Source: Ignatzschineria sp. F8392
GTDB lineage: Bacteria > Pseudomonadota > Gammaproteobacteria > Cardiobacteriales > Wohlfahrtiimonadaceae
NCBI RefSeq assembly: GCF_002252045.1
Contig: NZ_NEFF01000003.1
Coordinates: 186,001 to 250,000, forward strand
Length of the DNA: 64,000 nt
Reading direction: 5' to 3'
The notes below the pieces were generated by a model that was given only the letters and a program-made list of their open reading frames with translations, made no database searches and was not told the DNA's origin. Below are positions 1 through 9,184 of this stretch, piece by piece (the stretch's first letter is position 1; the number at the start of each line of letters is the position of its first letter). Made by a program: the position numbers and the translations under genes.

Positions 1-612
1 TTCTAACGCAAAAGGATCGTTATTGAGAGTCTCTGCTAAAAAACGGCTTCCTTCATCAATCTTTTTATAACCATAGATTCCGGGCTTACTGATAAAGGTG
101 AGATCTTGCACTTCATCTCTAATCTCTAAAAATTGACGATACTCATCCCCTTTGAGATCGAGAGTTTTTCCACCCTCTTTGATAATTCGCGCATAACGAA
201 GCCCTTTCCCTAAAAGTTCAAGCTCCGCTAATGCCCCCATCTTTTCAGCATGCTTTATAACGCTCTTAATCCCTTCCTGATTATTACCCGTTAAAATGAG
301 GCTTCCCCCAACTTTTAAGATGCGTGCCGCAGATTCTAAAAGATAGTGCGTTAAAACTTTCGCCTTATTGAGTCTAAAGAGAATAAAATCAAAATATTCA
401 TCAGGCGCACTCTCTAACTCAAAATCACTCAAGTTACCATCAAAACCAATCACTTCGAGCGCATGATCAATATCCTTACGATTGGTGATGTAACGAATAT
501 TATCCCGCGCACTGATGCCGGAGAGCTCAAAACTCTCATCTGCAATCAATAACCCCTTCCCCTCACCTATTAACGCACTATCTCGAAAGAGCGCAATACT
601 TGCTTCAGCCAT
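1..612 (-). CDS. RsmC/RlmG-like rRNA guanine-N2 methyltransferase, N-terminal part
   Basis: The reading frame starts at an ATG (612-610) and runs off the left edge, giving about 204 residues. The start lies two bases after the rsuA stop with AGGA at good spacing, so it is the third gene of gspE-rsuA-this gene. The fragment resembles the N-terminal half of RsmC/RlmG enzymes, which methylate a guanine of 16S or 23S rRNA. The segment GIYGYKKIDEGSRFL matches the conserved linker that precedes the catalytic SAM domain; that domain lies outside the window. Family assignment is fairly safe. Whether it is RsmC or RlmG cannot be decided without the catalytic half. Confidence 0.7.
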   Translation of the reverse strand, partial: MAEASIALFRDSALIGEGKGLLIADESFELSGISARDNIRYITNRKDIDHALEVIGFDGNLSDFELESAPDEYFDFILFRLNKAKVLTHYLLESAARILKVGGSLILTGNNQEGIKSVIKHAEKMGALAELELLGKGLRYARIIKEGGKTLDLKGDEYRQFLEIRDEVQDLTFISKPGIYGYKKIDEGSRFLAETLNNDPFALE

Positions 613-614
613 CT

Positions 615-1343
615 CTAAAATCCTTTAATCTCTGCTTCTGTCAAAGGGCGATATTCACCCTCTCGTAATCCATCTAATGTTAGATGACCAATTTGTGATC
701 GATGCAATCTCTCAACATGATTTCCCACAGCGGCTAACATCCGCTTGACCTGATGATAGCGCCCTTCAGTTAAGGTTAACTCTATCTCCCGCTCAGAGAG
801 AAGCGCTACCTGTGCCGGCTTTGTGATCTCATCATCCCCCCGTAATGCAACGCCTGTTTCAAGCTGATCAATCATCTCAGATGTCATCGGACGCGCAAGC
901 TCAATCTTATAAACCTTCTCAATATCCTCATCCGTGCGATGTGTTGGATGAGTCACACGATGAGACCATGCGCCATCATCGGTGATTAAGACCATTCCTG
1001 TCGTATCGGCATCTAAGCGACCGGCGATATGAAGCCGCTCAAGCGAATGTTCTCCCTCTAATAACTTAAAGAGCGAGATATGACCATCATGACGATGACT
1101 TGAGACATAGCCCGCAGGTTTGTAGAGCATAAAATAGCGAGGTTGACTGCTATAGAGAAGAGGCTCACCATCAATCTCTACTCGATCCGATTCCGTGACC
1201 TTAAAATTGCGCTCTCTGATCTCCTCACCATTCACACTAATCCAACCATTGCGAATGATCTTTCCTGCCTCTTTGCGAGAAACCTCCATCGCTAGCTGGA
1301 GATATTGATCGAGACGATAGCTCTCTTGCACTTTTTCTACCAT
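615..1343 (-). CDS. rsuA: 16S rRNA pseudouridine synthase RsuA
   Basis: 242-residue RsuA/RluB/E/F-family pseudouridine synthase, expected to modify U516 of 16S rRNA. An S4 RNA-binding domain covers about residues 1-60. The catalytic loop GRLDADTTGMVL carries the active-site Asp. The C-terminal motif GRYHQVKRMLAAVGNHV is the RsuA form of the family signature. The start has GGAG seven bases upstream, located in the end of the preceding pilB-like gene, so the two are translationally close (4-bp gap). Length is normal for RsuA. The much longer paralogue rluB is at 42.2 kb. Confidence 0.88.
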   Translation of the reverse strand: MVEKVQESYRLDQYLQLAMEVSRKEAGKIIRNGWISVNGEEIRERNFKVTESDRVEIDGEPLLYSSQPRYFMLYKPAGYVSSHRHDGHISLFKLLEGEHSLERLHIAGRLDADTTGMVLITDDGAWSHRVTHPTHRTDEDIEKVYKIELARPMTSEMIDQLETGVALRGDDEITKPAQVALLSEREIELTLTEGRYHQVKRMLAAVGNHVERLHRSQIGHLTLDGLREGEYRPLTEAEIKGF

Positions 1344-1347
1344 CTCA

Positions 1348-3573
1348 CTACTCCGTCGTCACCCGTAAAATCTCTTCTAATGCGGTTCTACCAGCTAACA
1401 CCATTTCAATGCCGGCAGTTCTTAAATTCTTCACCCCTTCGCGCTCCGCTTGTTTTGCAATCTCTAAAGGAGAGGCGCCCTCTAATAAGAGTTGTGAAAC
1501 TCGCTTTGAAACCGGCATCACTTCAAAGATCGCAAAACGGCCACGATATCCATCATGACACTCCGAACAACCACTCGCCCGATAGAACTTACTCGCCGCT
1601 TGCATCGGAGTGAAGCCTAATGTCTCAAGATAGGCAGAATCAACAATATCCTCCTCTTTACAGTGACAGAGCTCACGCACTAGACGTTGAGCAATCACGA
1701 GATCTACCGTCGAGGCGATATTATAGGGTTCAACTCCCATATTTTTGAGACGAACAAGACTCTCTACAGCACTCTTCGTATGAAGCGTGGAGAGGACAAG
1801 ATGCCCTGTCTGTGCTGCTTTAATGGTAATATCAGCCGTCTCATAATCACGGATCTCACCGACCATCAAGACATCGGGATCTTGTCGTAAAAATGCCCGT
1901 AAAGCTTCAGCAAACGTTAAGCCAATTTTAGGGTGTACCTGAAGCTGATTGATCCCCTCTAGATTGATCTCTATCGGATCTTCTACCGTTGCAATATTGC
2001 GCGAAACATCATTGAGGTAGTTGAGGCAAGCATAGAGCGTTACGGTCTTACCAGATCCGGTAGGACCAGTAACCAATATCAAGCCTTGTGAGCGCTCAAT
2101 CGCCGATTGCACCACACTCTTTTGTGCCGAAGTTAAACCGATTTTATTAAGGGAATAATTGATCTCCGAATTATCGAGCAGACGGATTACCACCTTCTCT
2201 CCCCATAAAGTGGGGATCACCGAGATTCTCGCATCGACCTCTTCCTCTTCTAAACAGAGCGTAATATGTCCATCTTGAGGTAAGCGCTTCTCAGCAATAT
2301 CGAGCTCCGCCATTACCTTTAAGCGCGAAGCTAAAGTATCGCGATACGCTTCTGGCACCACATAGACCTTATGGAGAATGCCATCGATACGAAAACGGAC
2401 ACGATAACTCGACTCATAAGGTTCAAAATGAATATCAGAGGCTTTCTGTGTAATCGCATCGAGGAGCACAAAATTGAGATAATCAACAACGCCATCACTC
2501 TCTTCAATGGCTAATTCTGTCGCTAGTTGCGACTCTAGAGAATTCTGACCCTCTAGCTCTATCGCTTGTGCCACCTCTTCTTCTGTCTCTCGTCCTGTCT
2601 CTTGTTCTGTCTCTTGCTGTATCTCAGCAAGAACCGATTCTAAAATCTCGGTTGAATCTTCTAGTACCGGCGTCGCCTCATCGGATATCGATCCATCGGG
2701 CACTTCTGCCATAGGCGCAATAGAGGAATGGGGAGTAGCGGACTCCTCTAATGCGGCGAGTGATACCATCTCCTCGAGTTCTGATGATTCATCCTCATCA
2801 TCGGCTTGCGACTCAATCTCAGAAAGATCGAGTGCAGAATCACGTAACACCTCCGCACGCGGATCATCCTCTTCCGTTTGCGAGAGTTGATCGGACATCA
2901 ACGCCATCTCCGCTTCAACCGCGGTATCAATTTGTTCTAAGTTGATACGATTGTCGATCACAAAAGATTGATCATCGCCTGCCTCACCCCCATCAAGAGA
3001 GTGAGATAAAACCTCTTCTACCGCTGTTTCTTCTACCTCAGCCCCCGCTTCTAACGCTTCATTTTCTATCTCTAGAGCAGGCACTTCAGGCAAGAGTGTC
3101 TCTTGTTCCGGGAAAGTGAGGAGATCAATCATCGCTTTAATCTGATCGCTATCTCCTAACCAATACTCAATTCTGCCAGGATAACGAAGTGCTAAAGTAT
3201 CGAAAAACTTCTCATTTCCGGGATCTGCTGTAACGACAACCAAACGATCAGGAAGTAGAACCAAAGGGACCCCATATTGCGCTAAGAGCTCCTCTTTAGT
3301 TGCAAAGCCGACAAAGTCAAAATTCTCAATAGGTTGAAAATAGGCTAAATCCACAACAGGTAACGGCTCCTCTAACGCGCTATTTGCCGCTAATGCCGCC
3401 TCAAAAATTGCCTGACTCGTCAGTCCATGAGCTCTTAACTTCCCAACCACTGAACGTTCATTTTCATACATCTTTGCTGAAAGAAGGGGGATCGCCTCTT
3501 TAGCCATCCACTTCAACTCAATAAGCCCCTGAATCAACGGATTATGTTCCAATTTCACACGTAACCTCTGCAT
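1348..3573 (-). CDS. PilB/GspE-type secretion or pilus assembly ATPase
   Basis: About 741 residues from the ATG at 3573. The open frame reaches 3879, but that extension overlaps divergent phoH and has unrelated composition, so I reject it. A GTG at 3558 with AGAGG six bases upstream is an equally good start. Residues about 15-150 look like the GspE/PilB N-terminal domain. Residues about 165-350 are a very acidic, low-complexity linker. The rest is the ATPase: Asp-box region (ASDIHFEP), Walker A GPTGSGKT, Walker B VGEIRD, and a CxC...CxxC zinc site. The family normally has 500-570 residues, so the excess is the acidic linker. It powers assembly of type IV pili or type II secretion; no other pilus genes are near, so the system is undecided. 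Confidence 0.85.
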   Translation of the reverse strand: MQRLRVKLEHNPLIQGLIELKWMAKEAIPLLSAKMYENERSVVGKLRAHGLTSQAIFEAALAANSALEEPLPVVDLAYFQPIENFDFVGFATKEELLAQYGVPLVLLPDRLVVVTADPGNEKFFDTLALRYPGRIEYWLGDSDQIKAMIDLLTFPEQETLLPEVPALEIENEALEAGAEVEETAVEEVLSHSLDGGEAGDDQSFVIDNRINLEQIDTAVEAEMALMSDQLSQTEEDDPRAEVLRDSALDLSEIESQADDEDESSELEEMVSLAALEESATPHSSIAPMAEVPDGSISDEATPVLEDSTEILESVLAEIQQETEQETGRETEEEVAQAIELEGQNSLESQLATELAIEESDGVVDYLNFVLLDAITQKASDIHFEPYESSYRVRFRIDGILHKVYVVPEAYRDTLASRLKVMAELDIAEKRLPQDGHITLCLEEEEVDARISVIPTLWGEKVVIRLLDNSEINYSLNKIGLTSAQKSVVQSAIERSQGLILVTGPTGSGKTVTLYACLNYLNDVSRNIATVEDPIEINLEGINQLQVHPKIGLTFAEALRAFLRQDPDVLMVGEIRDYETADITIKAAQTGHLVLSTLHTKSAVESLVRLKNMGVEPYNIASTVDLVIAQRLVRELCHCKEEDIVDSAYLETLGFTPMQAASKFYRASGCSECHDGYRGRFAIFEVMPVSKRVSQLLLEGASPLEIAKQAEREGVKNLRTAGIEMVLAGRTALEEILRVTTE

Positions 3574-3763
3574 TAAATATTGAGCAACTTTATCATTCGT
3601 CTTACACTTCAACACAAATATAGTTGCGCAAATACCTTGTATTATCGCTTTTCGCCCCAAAATTGTAGCTATTATAACACTACTTCTTGAGTCTATAGAG
3701 CTCATAATGATAGAGTTATAAAGCATTTTTTCCGGATTTCGATAGAGGATAATAGAAGAACGA

Positions 3764-4795
3764 ATGACTACAATCACACTCGCCTTTGAGGGCGATAATG
3801 AGCGCTTATCAAACCTGTGCGGCAATCTTGATGAGCATCTTCGATTAATTGAGAAGCGCGTAATGGTTGATATTGGCAACCGTGGTGCTGAATTTCAGAT
3901 CGCCGGCAATGGAGATGATGTCAAAAGTGCGAAAGAGATCTTAGAGGAGCTCTATCGTCAGACAAAAGAGAAGTGGTTAGAACCGAATGATGTTCACCTT
4001 GTCATTCAAGAGTTTGGCCCTGAGTTTAAAACGCTCAAACAGGATAAAAAAGATCGTGTCATTAAGACAAAAGCGGGCTTAATTAGAGGGCGAACGCCGG
4101 CGCAGAAAGAGTATCTCTACAATATGGGCAAGCACGATATCAACTTTGGGATCGGCCCTGCTGGTACCGGTAAGACCTTTCTTGCCGTCGCTTCTGCCGT
4201 AGAAGCGCTTCAAAAAGATGAAGTTCGCCGTATTATCCTTGTCCGCCCTGCTGTTGAAGCGGGAGAGAAGTTAGGCTTTTTACCTGGTGATTTAACGGAA
4301 AAGATCGATCCCTATCTTCGTCCTCTCTACGATGCACTCTATGAGATGCTCGGTTTTGAGACCGTCAATAAATTGATCGAGCGCCACACCATTGAGATCG
4401 CTCCGCTCGCCTTTATGCGTGGAAGAACCCTCAATGATGCCTATATTCTTCTCGATGAGGCACAAAATACAACAATCGAGCAGATGAAGATGTTCCTTAC
4501 TCGAATCGGTTTTGGTTCAACAGCGGTCATTACCGGCGATGCATCACAGGTAGATCTACCGCGCCACGTAAAATCGGGGCTAAAACATGCGCTCGATATC
4601 TTAGAGAATGTCGATGGAATCTCTATCAGTCACTTCTCATCGGTAGATGTTGTCCGTCATCCGATGGTGGCAAAGATTATTGATGCCTATGAAAAGGCCG
4701 ATAAGATCGAACGAGAGAGAGCCGAGATGAAAGCCGTAATTAACGCGGCAAGAGATGCCGAAAAAAGTAGTAAAGCAACCGCTGAGGAGCAGTAG
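3764..4795 (+). CDS. phoH: PhoH-like ATPase (YbeZ)
   Basis: 343 residues. A KH-like N-terminal segment (about 5-65) is followed by a PhoH P-loop ATPase with Walker A GPAGTGKT at 131-138, Walker B (ILLDEAQN) near 225 and the TGDASQVDLPR sensor motif. In many proteobacteria YbeZ is coupled to YbeY in rRNA processing and ribosome quality control. ybeY follows after three bases, supporting that role. The usual downstream ybeX (corC) and lnt are missing here. The gene is divergent from the pilB-like gene, sharing about 190 bp of promoter DNA. Confidence 0.9.
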   Translation: MTTITLAFEGDNERLSNLCGNLDEHLRLIEKRVMVDIGNRGAEFQIAGNGDDVKSAKEILEELYRQTKEKWLEPNDVHLVIQEFGPEFKTLKQDKKDRVIKTKAGLIRGRTPAQKEYLYNMGKHDINFGIGPAGTGKTFLAVASAVEALQKDEVRRIILVRPAVEAGEKLGFLPGDLTEKIDPYLRPLYDALYEMLGFETVNKLIERHTIEIAPLAFMRGRTLNDAYILLDEAQNTTIEQMKMFLTRIGFGSTAVITGDASQVDLPRHVKSGLKHALDILENVDGISISHFSSVDVVRHPMVAKIIDAYEKADKIERERAEMKAVINAARDAEKSSKATAEEQ

Positions 4796-4798
4796 CAG

Positions 4799-5326
4799 AT
4801 GACAGATACAAATACAGATACAGATACAGATACAGATACAGATACAGATAATCTACAAGATAGAGAACTCTCCCTCTACACCGAGCGCGTAACCACAATC
4901 GATACCGCAAGTGATGAGCAGTTACAACATTGGATCACCACTGCACTACTCCATGCCGGCTACCAAAAACCTGCCGAGATCAATATTCGCTTTACCGATA
5001 ATGAGGAGATTCAACAACTGAATCGTGATTTTCGGCAGAAAGATCGCCCGACAAATGTGCTCTCTTTCCCCTTTGAGGTCCCCGATTTTCTAGAGGAGGA
5101 GATCTTCACCTTAGGAGATATTATTATTGCGATGCCGGTCATTGAATCAGAAGCACAAGAGCAAGAGAAGCAGATTGAGAATCATCTAGCCCATATGGTC
5201 GTTCATGGAACACTCCATCTCTTAGGATTTGATCATATCGAGGATGAGGAAGCGGAGGAGATGGAAGCCCTTGAGATCGCAATTTTAGCAAAGCTAGGAA
5301 TCGATAATCCCTATCAAGAACGTTAA
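4799..5326 (+). CDS. ybeY: Endoribonuclease YbeY with repeat-encoded N-terminus
   Basis: 175 residues. YbeY is a zinc-dependent single-strand endoribonuclease needed for 16S rRNA 3' maturation and 70S quality control. The zinc signature HMVVHGTLHLLGFDH (three histidines) is at about residues 132-146. The start has GAGGAG nine bases upstream in the end of phoH. The family is usually near 155 residues. The excess is an N-terminal TD-rich stretch encoded by a hexanucleotide microsatellite (separate entry). Copy changes there would alter length by two residues but keep frame. Confidence 0.9.
   Translation: MTDTNTDTDTDTDTDTDNLQDRELSLYTERVTTIDTASDEQLQHWITTALLHAGYQKPAEINIRFTDNEEIQQLNRDFRQKDRPTNVLSFPFEVPDFLEEEIFTLGDIIIAMPVIESEAQEQEKQIENHLAHMVVHGTLHLLGFDHIEDEEAEEMEALEIAILAKLGIDNPYQER
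4802..4849 (+). repeat. Hexanucleotide microsatellite (ACAGAT)8 inside ybeY
   Basis: Eight consecutive 6-bp units, seven exact ACAGAT and one ACAAAT (second unit), directly after the ybeY start codon. They encode alternating Thr-Asp. Six is a multiple of three, so slippage lengthens or shortens the N-terminus without frameshift. It could still alter translation initiation because it sits in the ribosome footprint. Confidence 0.95.
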
Positions 5327-5504
5327 AAATCGGTATAATTGTGAAACCCCATAACCTTTTTCTCTGCTTTTATTTTCCGCTTTTATTTTCTGCTTAAAAA
5401 AAGGGGGGCCGTGGGCAAGTCACCATCACTGATGAGCTCTTCACTATTTTATCGAAATTTATCGCTATTTTATCGATATTTGCTAACTGAGTAGATGAGT
5501 AATT

Positions 5505-6005
5505 ATGACAAATACAGTACAAAAAAATAATCGCACCGCAATCTTTATTGTTGCGTGGATTGGACTCTTTATCTTTAACTTTCTCTTTACTCGCTTAACG
5601 ACGATGGTGCCGGTCTCCGTCATCTCGATCTTTATGTTTTTTACTGCCGGCGCTCTCTATAAAGATAATCCTACTCTACGCCCCTTTGCCTTAATCGGCA
5701 TTGTGATCGGCATCCTCTTTATTGCATTGACCTATTTTGGCACCATCTGGTTCCGTTATGAGGTTGTCAGCCTTCTCGATATTCGAGGACCTCAAGCATT
5801 TCAAATTGGTTTCTACCTACTCGCTTTCCTCAATGCCGCCGCCTTTACCACAATCGGCCTTGCGCTCTTTAAGGCGCTACGAACAATGCGCGGCATGATC
5901 ATCACCTTTCTCATCACGGCGCTGATCTATTTTCTTATCAGCTACCTCTCAATGGATCTGATCAAGGTGATTATGGAGATGTCAGCACAGATCCCACAAG
6001 GTTAA
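5505..6005 (+). CDS. Small integral membrane protein, function unknown
   Basis: 166 residues with four or five hydrophobic segments (about 12-30, 35-52, 60-80, 98-122, 130-152) and short polar loops. I recognise no family. A short GAG precedes the start at normal distance. It is 178 bp after ybeY and ends just before a terminator hairpin, so it is probably the last gene read rightwards here. Composition is like its neighbours, with no sign of transfer. Confidence 0.6.
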   Translation: MTNTVQKNNRTAIFIVAWIGLFIFNFLFTRLTTMVPVSVISIFMFFTAGALYKDNPTLRPFALIGIVIGILFIALTYFGTIWFRYEVVSLLDIRGPQAFQIGFYLLAFLNAAAFTTIGLALFKALRTMRGMIITFLITALIYFLISYLSMDLIKVIMEMSAQIPQG

Positions 6006-6045
6006 GTCAATAGGAATTAACAGTAGAAAAGAGAAAAACATAGGT

Positions 6046-6076
6046 AAGCCCCGTCATTATTAACGGGGCTTTCTTG
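6046..6076. terminator. Bidirectional terminator between the membrane protein gene and cmoB
   Basis: Perfect 9-bp stem AAGCCCCGT / ACGGGGCTT (6046-6054 with 6063-6071), 8-nt loop, followed by TCTT on the plus strand. The cmoB stop codon (TAA, 6062-6060) lies in the loop, so one hairpin probably serves both converging genes. Confidence 0.75.
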
Positions 6077-7022
6077 CATGGATCACCGCACGAATCGGTG
6101 CAGGATGCCCTTCTATCGTTCGAGAATCATCTTCCGGATCTAAAAAATCGGGTAAGGAGAGATAATCCATCCACTCGGTAGTTCGTTGCTCCTCGATCGT
6201 TGTCTTTGCCAGATCAACACACTGGACATCGACAAAGCCAACACGCTCTAACCAGAGAATTAGCGCTTCAACAGAGGGAAGGAACCAGACATTACGCATC
6301 TGCGCATATCGATCTTCCGGCACTAAAACCTGCTCCTTATCTCCCTCAATAACAATCGTCTCTAAGAGAAGCTCACCGCCGGGGCGCAGTGTTCCCTTTA
6401 ATTGATAGAGATGGTCGATCGGTGATCGGCGATGGTAGAGAACACCCATAGAGAAGACTGTATCGAAGAGCTCAAGCTCTTCTGGCATCTCCTCTAATGT
6501 CATCGGTAGTTGCCAAATGGGTGCTTCCGGCAGATACTTTCTGATAGCTAAAAATTGGTAGAGAAAGAGCCAATTAGGATCGATACCGATCACACTCTTC
6601 GCTCCGGCACCTAACATACGATAACCGTAATAACCATTTCCAGAGCCAACATCGAGAATATTTTTATTTCTCAAATCGATATGTTGACTCACTCGATTCC
6701 ACTTAAAATCAGAACGCCATTCAGTATCGATATAGGTATCACAGAGCTGAAAAGGTCCTTTTCTCCAAGGCTTCAATCGTTTTAAGGCATCTTGTAAGAT
6801 CGCTTCATCACACGCTCCTTTTAAGATCACCCCCGATGCTAGATCAGCTGTGAAATCTTCAATCTCAGGAAGATCTAAAAGCGCATGCTCCCAACGTGGG
6901 CTATCACCATGTTTTTTTCGGAGGCGCTCCGCTAAAAATGAGGGCAATGTTGCGCTAAATCGCTCCATCTTCTGCCCTTTAAAATGATTGAGTAATTGAT
7001 CGAGATAAATCATCTTATCCAT
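6060..7022 (-). CDS. cmoB: tRNA U34 carboxymethyltransferase CmoB
   Basis: 320 residues. CmoB transfers a carboxymethyl group from carboxy-SAM to 5-hydroxyuridine-34, giving cmo5U in tRNAs that read four-fold boxes. The sequence has the family N-terminal segment with [10 protein letters not shown] and a Rossmann SAM motif [10 protein letters not shown] near residue 125, followed by IGIDPNWLF. Length matches the family. It follows cmoA, which makes the carboxy-SAM, in the same direction with a 55-bp gap, so they are likely one operon. The start is preceded by a weak AGAGAG. Confidence 0.92.
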   Translation of the reverse strand: MDKMIYLDQLLNHFKGQKMERFSATLPSFLAERLRKKHGDSPRWEHALLDLPEIEDFTADLASGVILKGACDEAILQDALKRLKPWRKGPFQLCDTYIDTEWRSDFKWNRVSQHIDLRNKNILDVGSGNGYYGYRMLGAGAKSVIGIDPNWLFLYQFLAIRKYLPEAPIWQLPMTLEEMPEELELFDTVFSMGVLYHRRSPIDHLYQLKGTLRPGGELLLETIVIEGDKEQVLVPEDRYAQMRNVWFLPSVEALILWLERVGFVDVQCVDLAKTTIEEQRTTEWMDYLSLPDFLDPEDDSRTIEGHPAPIRAVIHARKPR

Positions 7023-7035
7023 ATTCTCTCTTCTA

Positions 7036-7063
7036 TCTGTTGTCTGTCTGTTGTCTGTCTGTT
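7036..7063 (-). repeat. Short tandem repeat in the cmoA-cmoB gap
   Basis: Two exact 11-bp units TCTGTTGTCTG (7036-7046, 7047-7057) and a partial third. It fills most of the 55-bp spacer between the two genes. Confidence 0.8.
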
Positions 7064-7077
7064 GATCATCTATAAAG

Positions 7078-7848
7078 CTACTTAATAGCTAAAATTGAGG
7101 AGAAGTTCATACATTGAAACCAGAGGTAGACCTCACTAAATCCCGCTTCCAATAACCGAGCTTTATGGGTTTCAAAGCTATCGATCTTCATCACATCCTC
7201 CAGAGATTCTCGCTTTTGAGCAATCTCTAACTCGGAATAACCTTGGGAGCGCTTAAATTGAATATGGAGGTTATTGAGCATCTGATGCTCACTCGGATCA
7301 CTAAAGCTCAACTTCTCCGACAGAAAGAGCGCACCACCCGGCAAGAGCGCATCGGAGATCTTTTGCAAAAGTGCAAGCCGCTCTTCTCGCTTAATAAATT
7401 GGAGCGTAAAGTTCATCGCAAAGAGAGAGGCCTTCTCAAAGGGATAATCGGTAATATCTGCCTCAATAACCTCAATAGGGAGCAGAGATTCGATCATCAT
7501 CTCCTGCGCTTTGAGATATTCTCGTGATTTCTCCACCATTGCTGATGAGTTATCGATAGCGACAATAGAGGTGTTAGGCGTCTTAATTGCACTTCGCAAT
7601 ACCATCGATACTGCACCAAGCGAACTTCCAAGATCATAGATTTTACTATTCTCCTGCGCGAAGAGCGGTGCTAAATTCCCAATATTCTCTACAATCGTCG
7701 TATATCCCGCCGCTGAGCGCCGAATCATATCGGGGAAGACTTTTACCACCTCTTCATTAAAGGTGAAACGATTACAAGGACGCTTCTGAGCATAGATCGC
7801 GTCTGCTTCTGATTGCTCAAAAAGGTATTGAATAGATCGATCATTCAC
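7078..7848 (-). CDS. cmoA: Carboxy-S-adenosyl-L-methionine synthase CmoA
   Basis: 256 residues. CmoA converts SAM and prephenate to carboxy-SAM, the substrate of CmoB. The SAM-binding motif [11 protein letters not shown] is near residue 70, and [18 protein letters not shown] near residue 28 is typical of CmoA. The start is GTG (7848-7846) with GGAG eight bases upstream, a better fit than any ATG. Upstream is a long stem-loop (7871-7927) that would be in the 5' leader, suggesting transcript-level control. Confidence 0.92.
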   Translation of the reverse strand: MNDRSIQYLFEQSEADAIYAQKRPCNRFTFNEEVVKVFPDMIRRSAAGYTTIVENIGNLAPLFAQENSKIYDLGSSLGAVSMVLRSAIKTPNTSIVAIDNSSAMVEKSREYLKAQEMMIESLLPIEVIEADITDYPFEKASLFAMNFTLQFIKREERLALLQKISDALLPGGALFLSEKLSFSDPSEHQMLNNLHIQFKRSQGYSELEIAQKRESLEDVMKIDSFETHKARLLEAGFSEVYLWFQCMNFSSILAIK

Positions 7849-7870
7849 AAATGTATCTCCTAAAACAGCA

Positions 7871-7927
7871 ATAGATCTAGGGGCACAGCCCCGATTCCAT
7901 CTGAATCTGCGGTGCCACTAGATCTAT
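7871..7927 (-). promoter_or_regulatory. 57-nt stem-loop in the cmoA leader
   Basis: A 16-bp inverted repeat with one mismatch (7871-7886 against 7912-7927) encloses a second stem GATTC/GAATC (7893-7897 with 7903-7907). On the minus strand an alternative hairpin GGGGC-TGT-GCCCC uses bases of the outer stem and would exclude its top. It lies about 23-79 bases before the cmoA GTG. Two exclusive folds fit a leader attenuator or a terminator for tatAB; there is no long U-tract. Confidence 0.6.
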
Positions 7928-8118
7928 CGATAATATTGAAACAGTAATTAAAACAATAATTGAAACGGTAATTACAATGATAATTTAAGCGATAACTTGA
8001 GTGATGTAATGCTTAAATATAATTGTATAATTGCATATAACCGAATATAGCCAAATATAACCTTTAGCGTTAACGAGTCTTAATCGTAACGAATCCTATT
8101 GATAAGTCTCAATAAACT

Positions 8119-8865
8119 CTAACGATTCAACTCTAACTGCCGCAAGGTCATTCGGCGACGGATCTCCTCTTGACTCAAGAGATTTCGTGCCTCTTTTGCT
8201 TCCATCAGCGCAAATTGTAATGCGACCTTATCGCTCTCTTGCGCGGCAATCTCTGCTTGACGCATCCGCACAATACGCGCAATTAAAGCGTGACTATCGA
8301 GCTCATCACTAGGAGATGCCACAAGACGTTGCCCATAATTTTTAGGCGGTGCAGTCATAACGGCACCCTCTGCTGCATCTGCAATATACTCAGCTTCTGT
8401 TTCTAAAAAGGCATCATCTAACTCAAGATCAAAGAGCTCCTCATCATCGATCGTATCATCTTTAATAACGGGCTTTTTCGCGCTCTCTTTTGCCACACTT
8501 TCTGGCTTTTCTGAGATATCAAGATAGCGATCGACCTTCTTCACCTCATTCTCAACTTGAGATTGGGTATCAAGAACGGTGGATTCAACCTTTTTCAGAG
8601 ATTGAGTCAACTCGCTCTTTGTGCTATCGATCTCACTCTTTAACTTCTGCAACTCAGAGCTCTGTTTAAGCTCCTCAATTGAGCGCTTAATCTCATCAAG
8701 CTCTAACTCATTGGTCAGATCATTCTTAATACTTCTCGTGAAGTGTTGAATCTTCCCCACCCATTTACCAACGGTGCGAATCATCTCCGGCAATTTTTGC
8801 GGACCAATGACAACAAGCGCGATGACGAGAATAATGAGAAATTCCGTGCTACTAATTCCAAACAT
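8119..8865 (-). CDS. tatB: Sec-independent translocase protein TatB, extended
   Basis: 248 residues, well above the usual 140-180. Residues 1-21 form the single membrane helix with the TatB signature MFGISSTEFLIILVIALVVIG (quoted across the helix), then PQKLPEMIRTVGKWVGK and an amphipathic helix. Residues about 60-105 are predicted coiled coil. An acidic middle and a basic helical tail (about 180-248) are not part of the usual TatB core. TatB receives twin-arginine precursors with TatC. It follows tatA by 67 bp, but no tatC comes after it; the next 270 bp have no gene. The PhoX protein in this window is a likely substrate. Confidence 0.88.
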   Translation of the reverse strand: MFGISSTEFLIILVIALVVIGPQKLPEMIRTVGKWVGKIQHFTRSIKNDLTNELELDEIKRSIEELKQSSELQKLKSEIDSTKSELTQSLKKVESTVLDTQSQVENEVKKVDRYLDISEKPESVAKESAKKPVIKDDTIDDEELFDLELDDAFLETEAEYIADAAEGAVMTAPPKNYGQRLVASPSDELDSHALIARIVRMRQAEIAAQESDKVALQFALMEAKEARNLLSQEEIRRRMTLRQLELNR

Positions 8866-8932
8866 GCAGCATCCTTCCTCTTACCTGCGCCAATCACGCT
8901 TTAAGATTGATGAGAAGCTTGTGAGAAGATGA

Positions 8933-9184
8933 TTACTCCACACGACTATTCTTCTGCTCATCAACAACGGTCTCATCCTTCACTTGAGTATCTGCTTTTT
9001 TATTCTCTAAATTTTGGGGTGTAGCGTTCTCTTTCGCCTCTTTCTCCCCATCTTTAACTGCATCTTTAAAGCCTTTTACTGCACTTCCAAGATCTTTTCC
9101 TGCATTTTTTAATTTTGCAGTACCAAAGACTAAAAGTACGACAACAAGAAGAATCGCCCAGTGCCAAATACTAAATGAACCCAT
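8933..9184 (-). CDS. tatA: Sec-independent translocase protein TatA
   Basis: 83 residues. One N-terminal membrane helix (about 5-20), then the hinge [27 protein letters not shown], the TatA amphipathic helix, and a charged tail. TatA multimerises to form the twin-arginine translocation path in the inner membrane. AGAGGAAA lies seven bases before the start. First gene of tatAB. TatE is the alternative name, but the location before tatB favours TatA. Confidence 0.92.
   Translation of the reverse strand: MGSFSIWHWAILLVVVLLVFGTAKLKNAGKDLGSAVKGFKDAVKDGEKEAKENATPQNLENKKADTQVKDETVVDEQKNSRVE

Noticed and set aside
3574-3879. N-terminal extension of the PilB/GspE-like gene to 843 residues
   Set aside because: Overlaps divergent phoH and its promoter; sequence unlike the family.
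7849-8118. A hidden tatC after tatB
   Set aside because: Only 270 bp, no membrane-protein frame in any reading.
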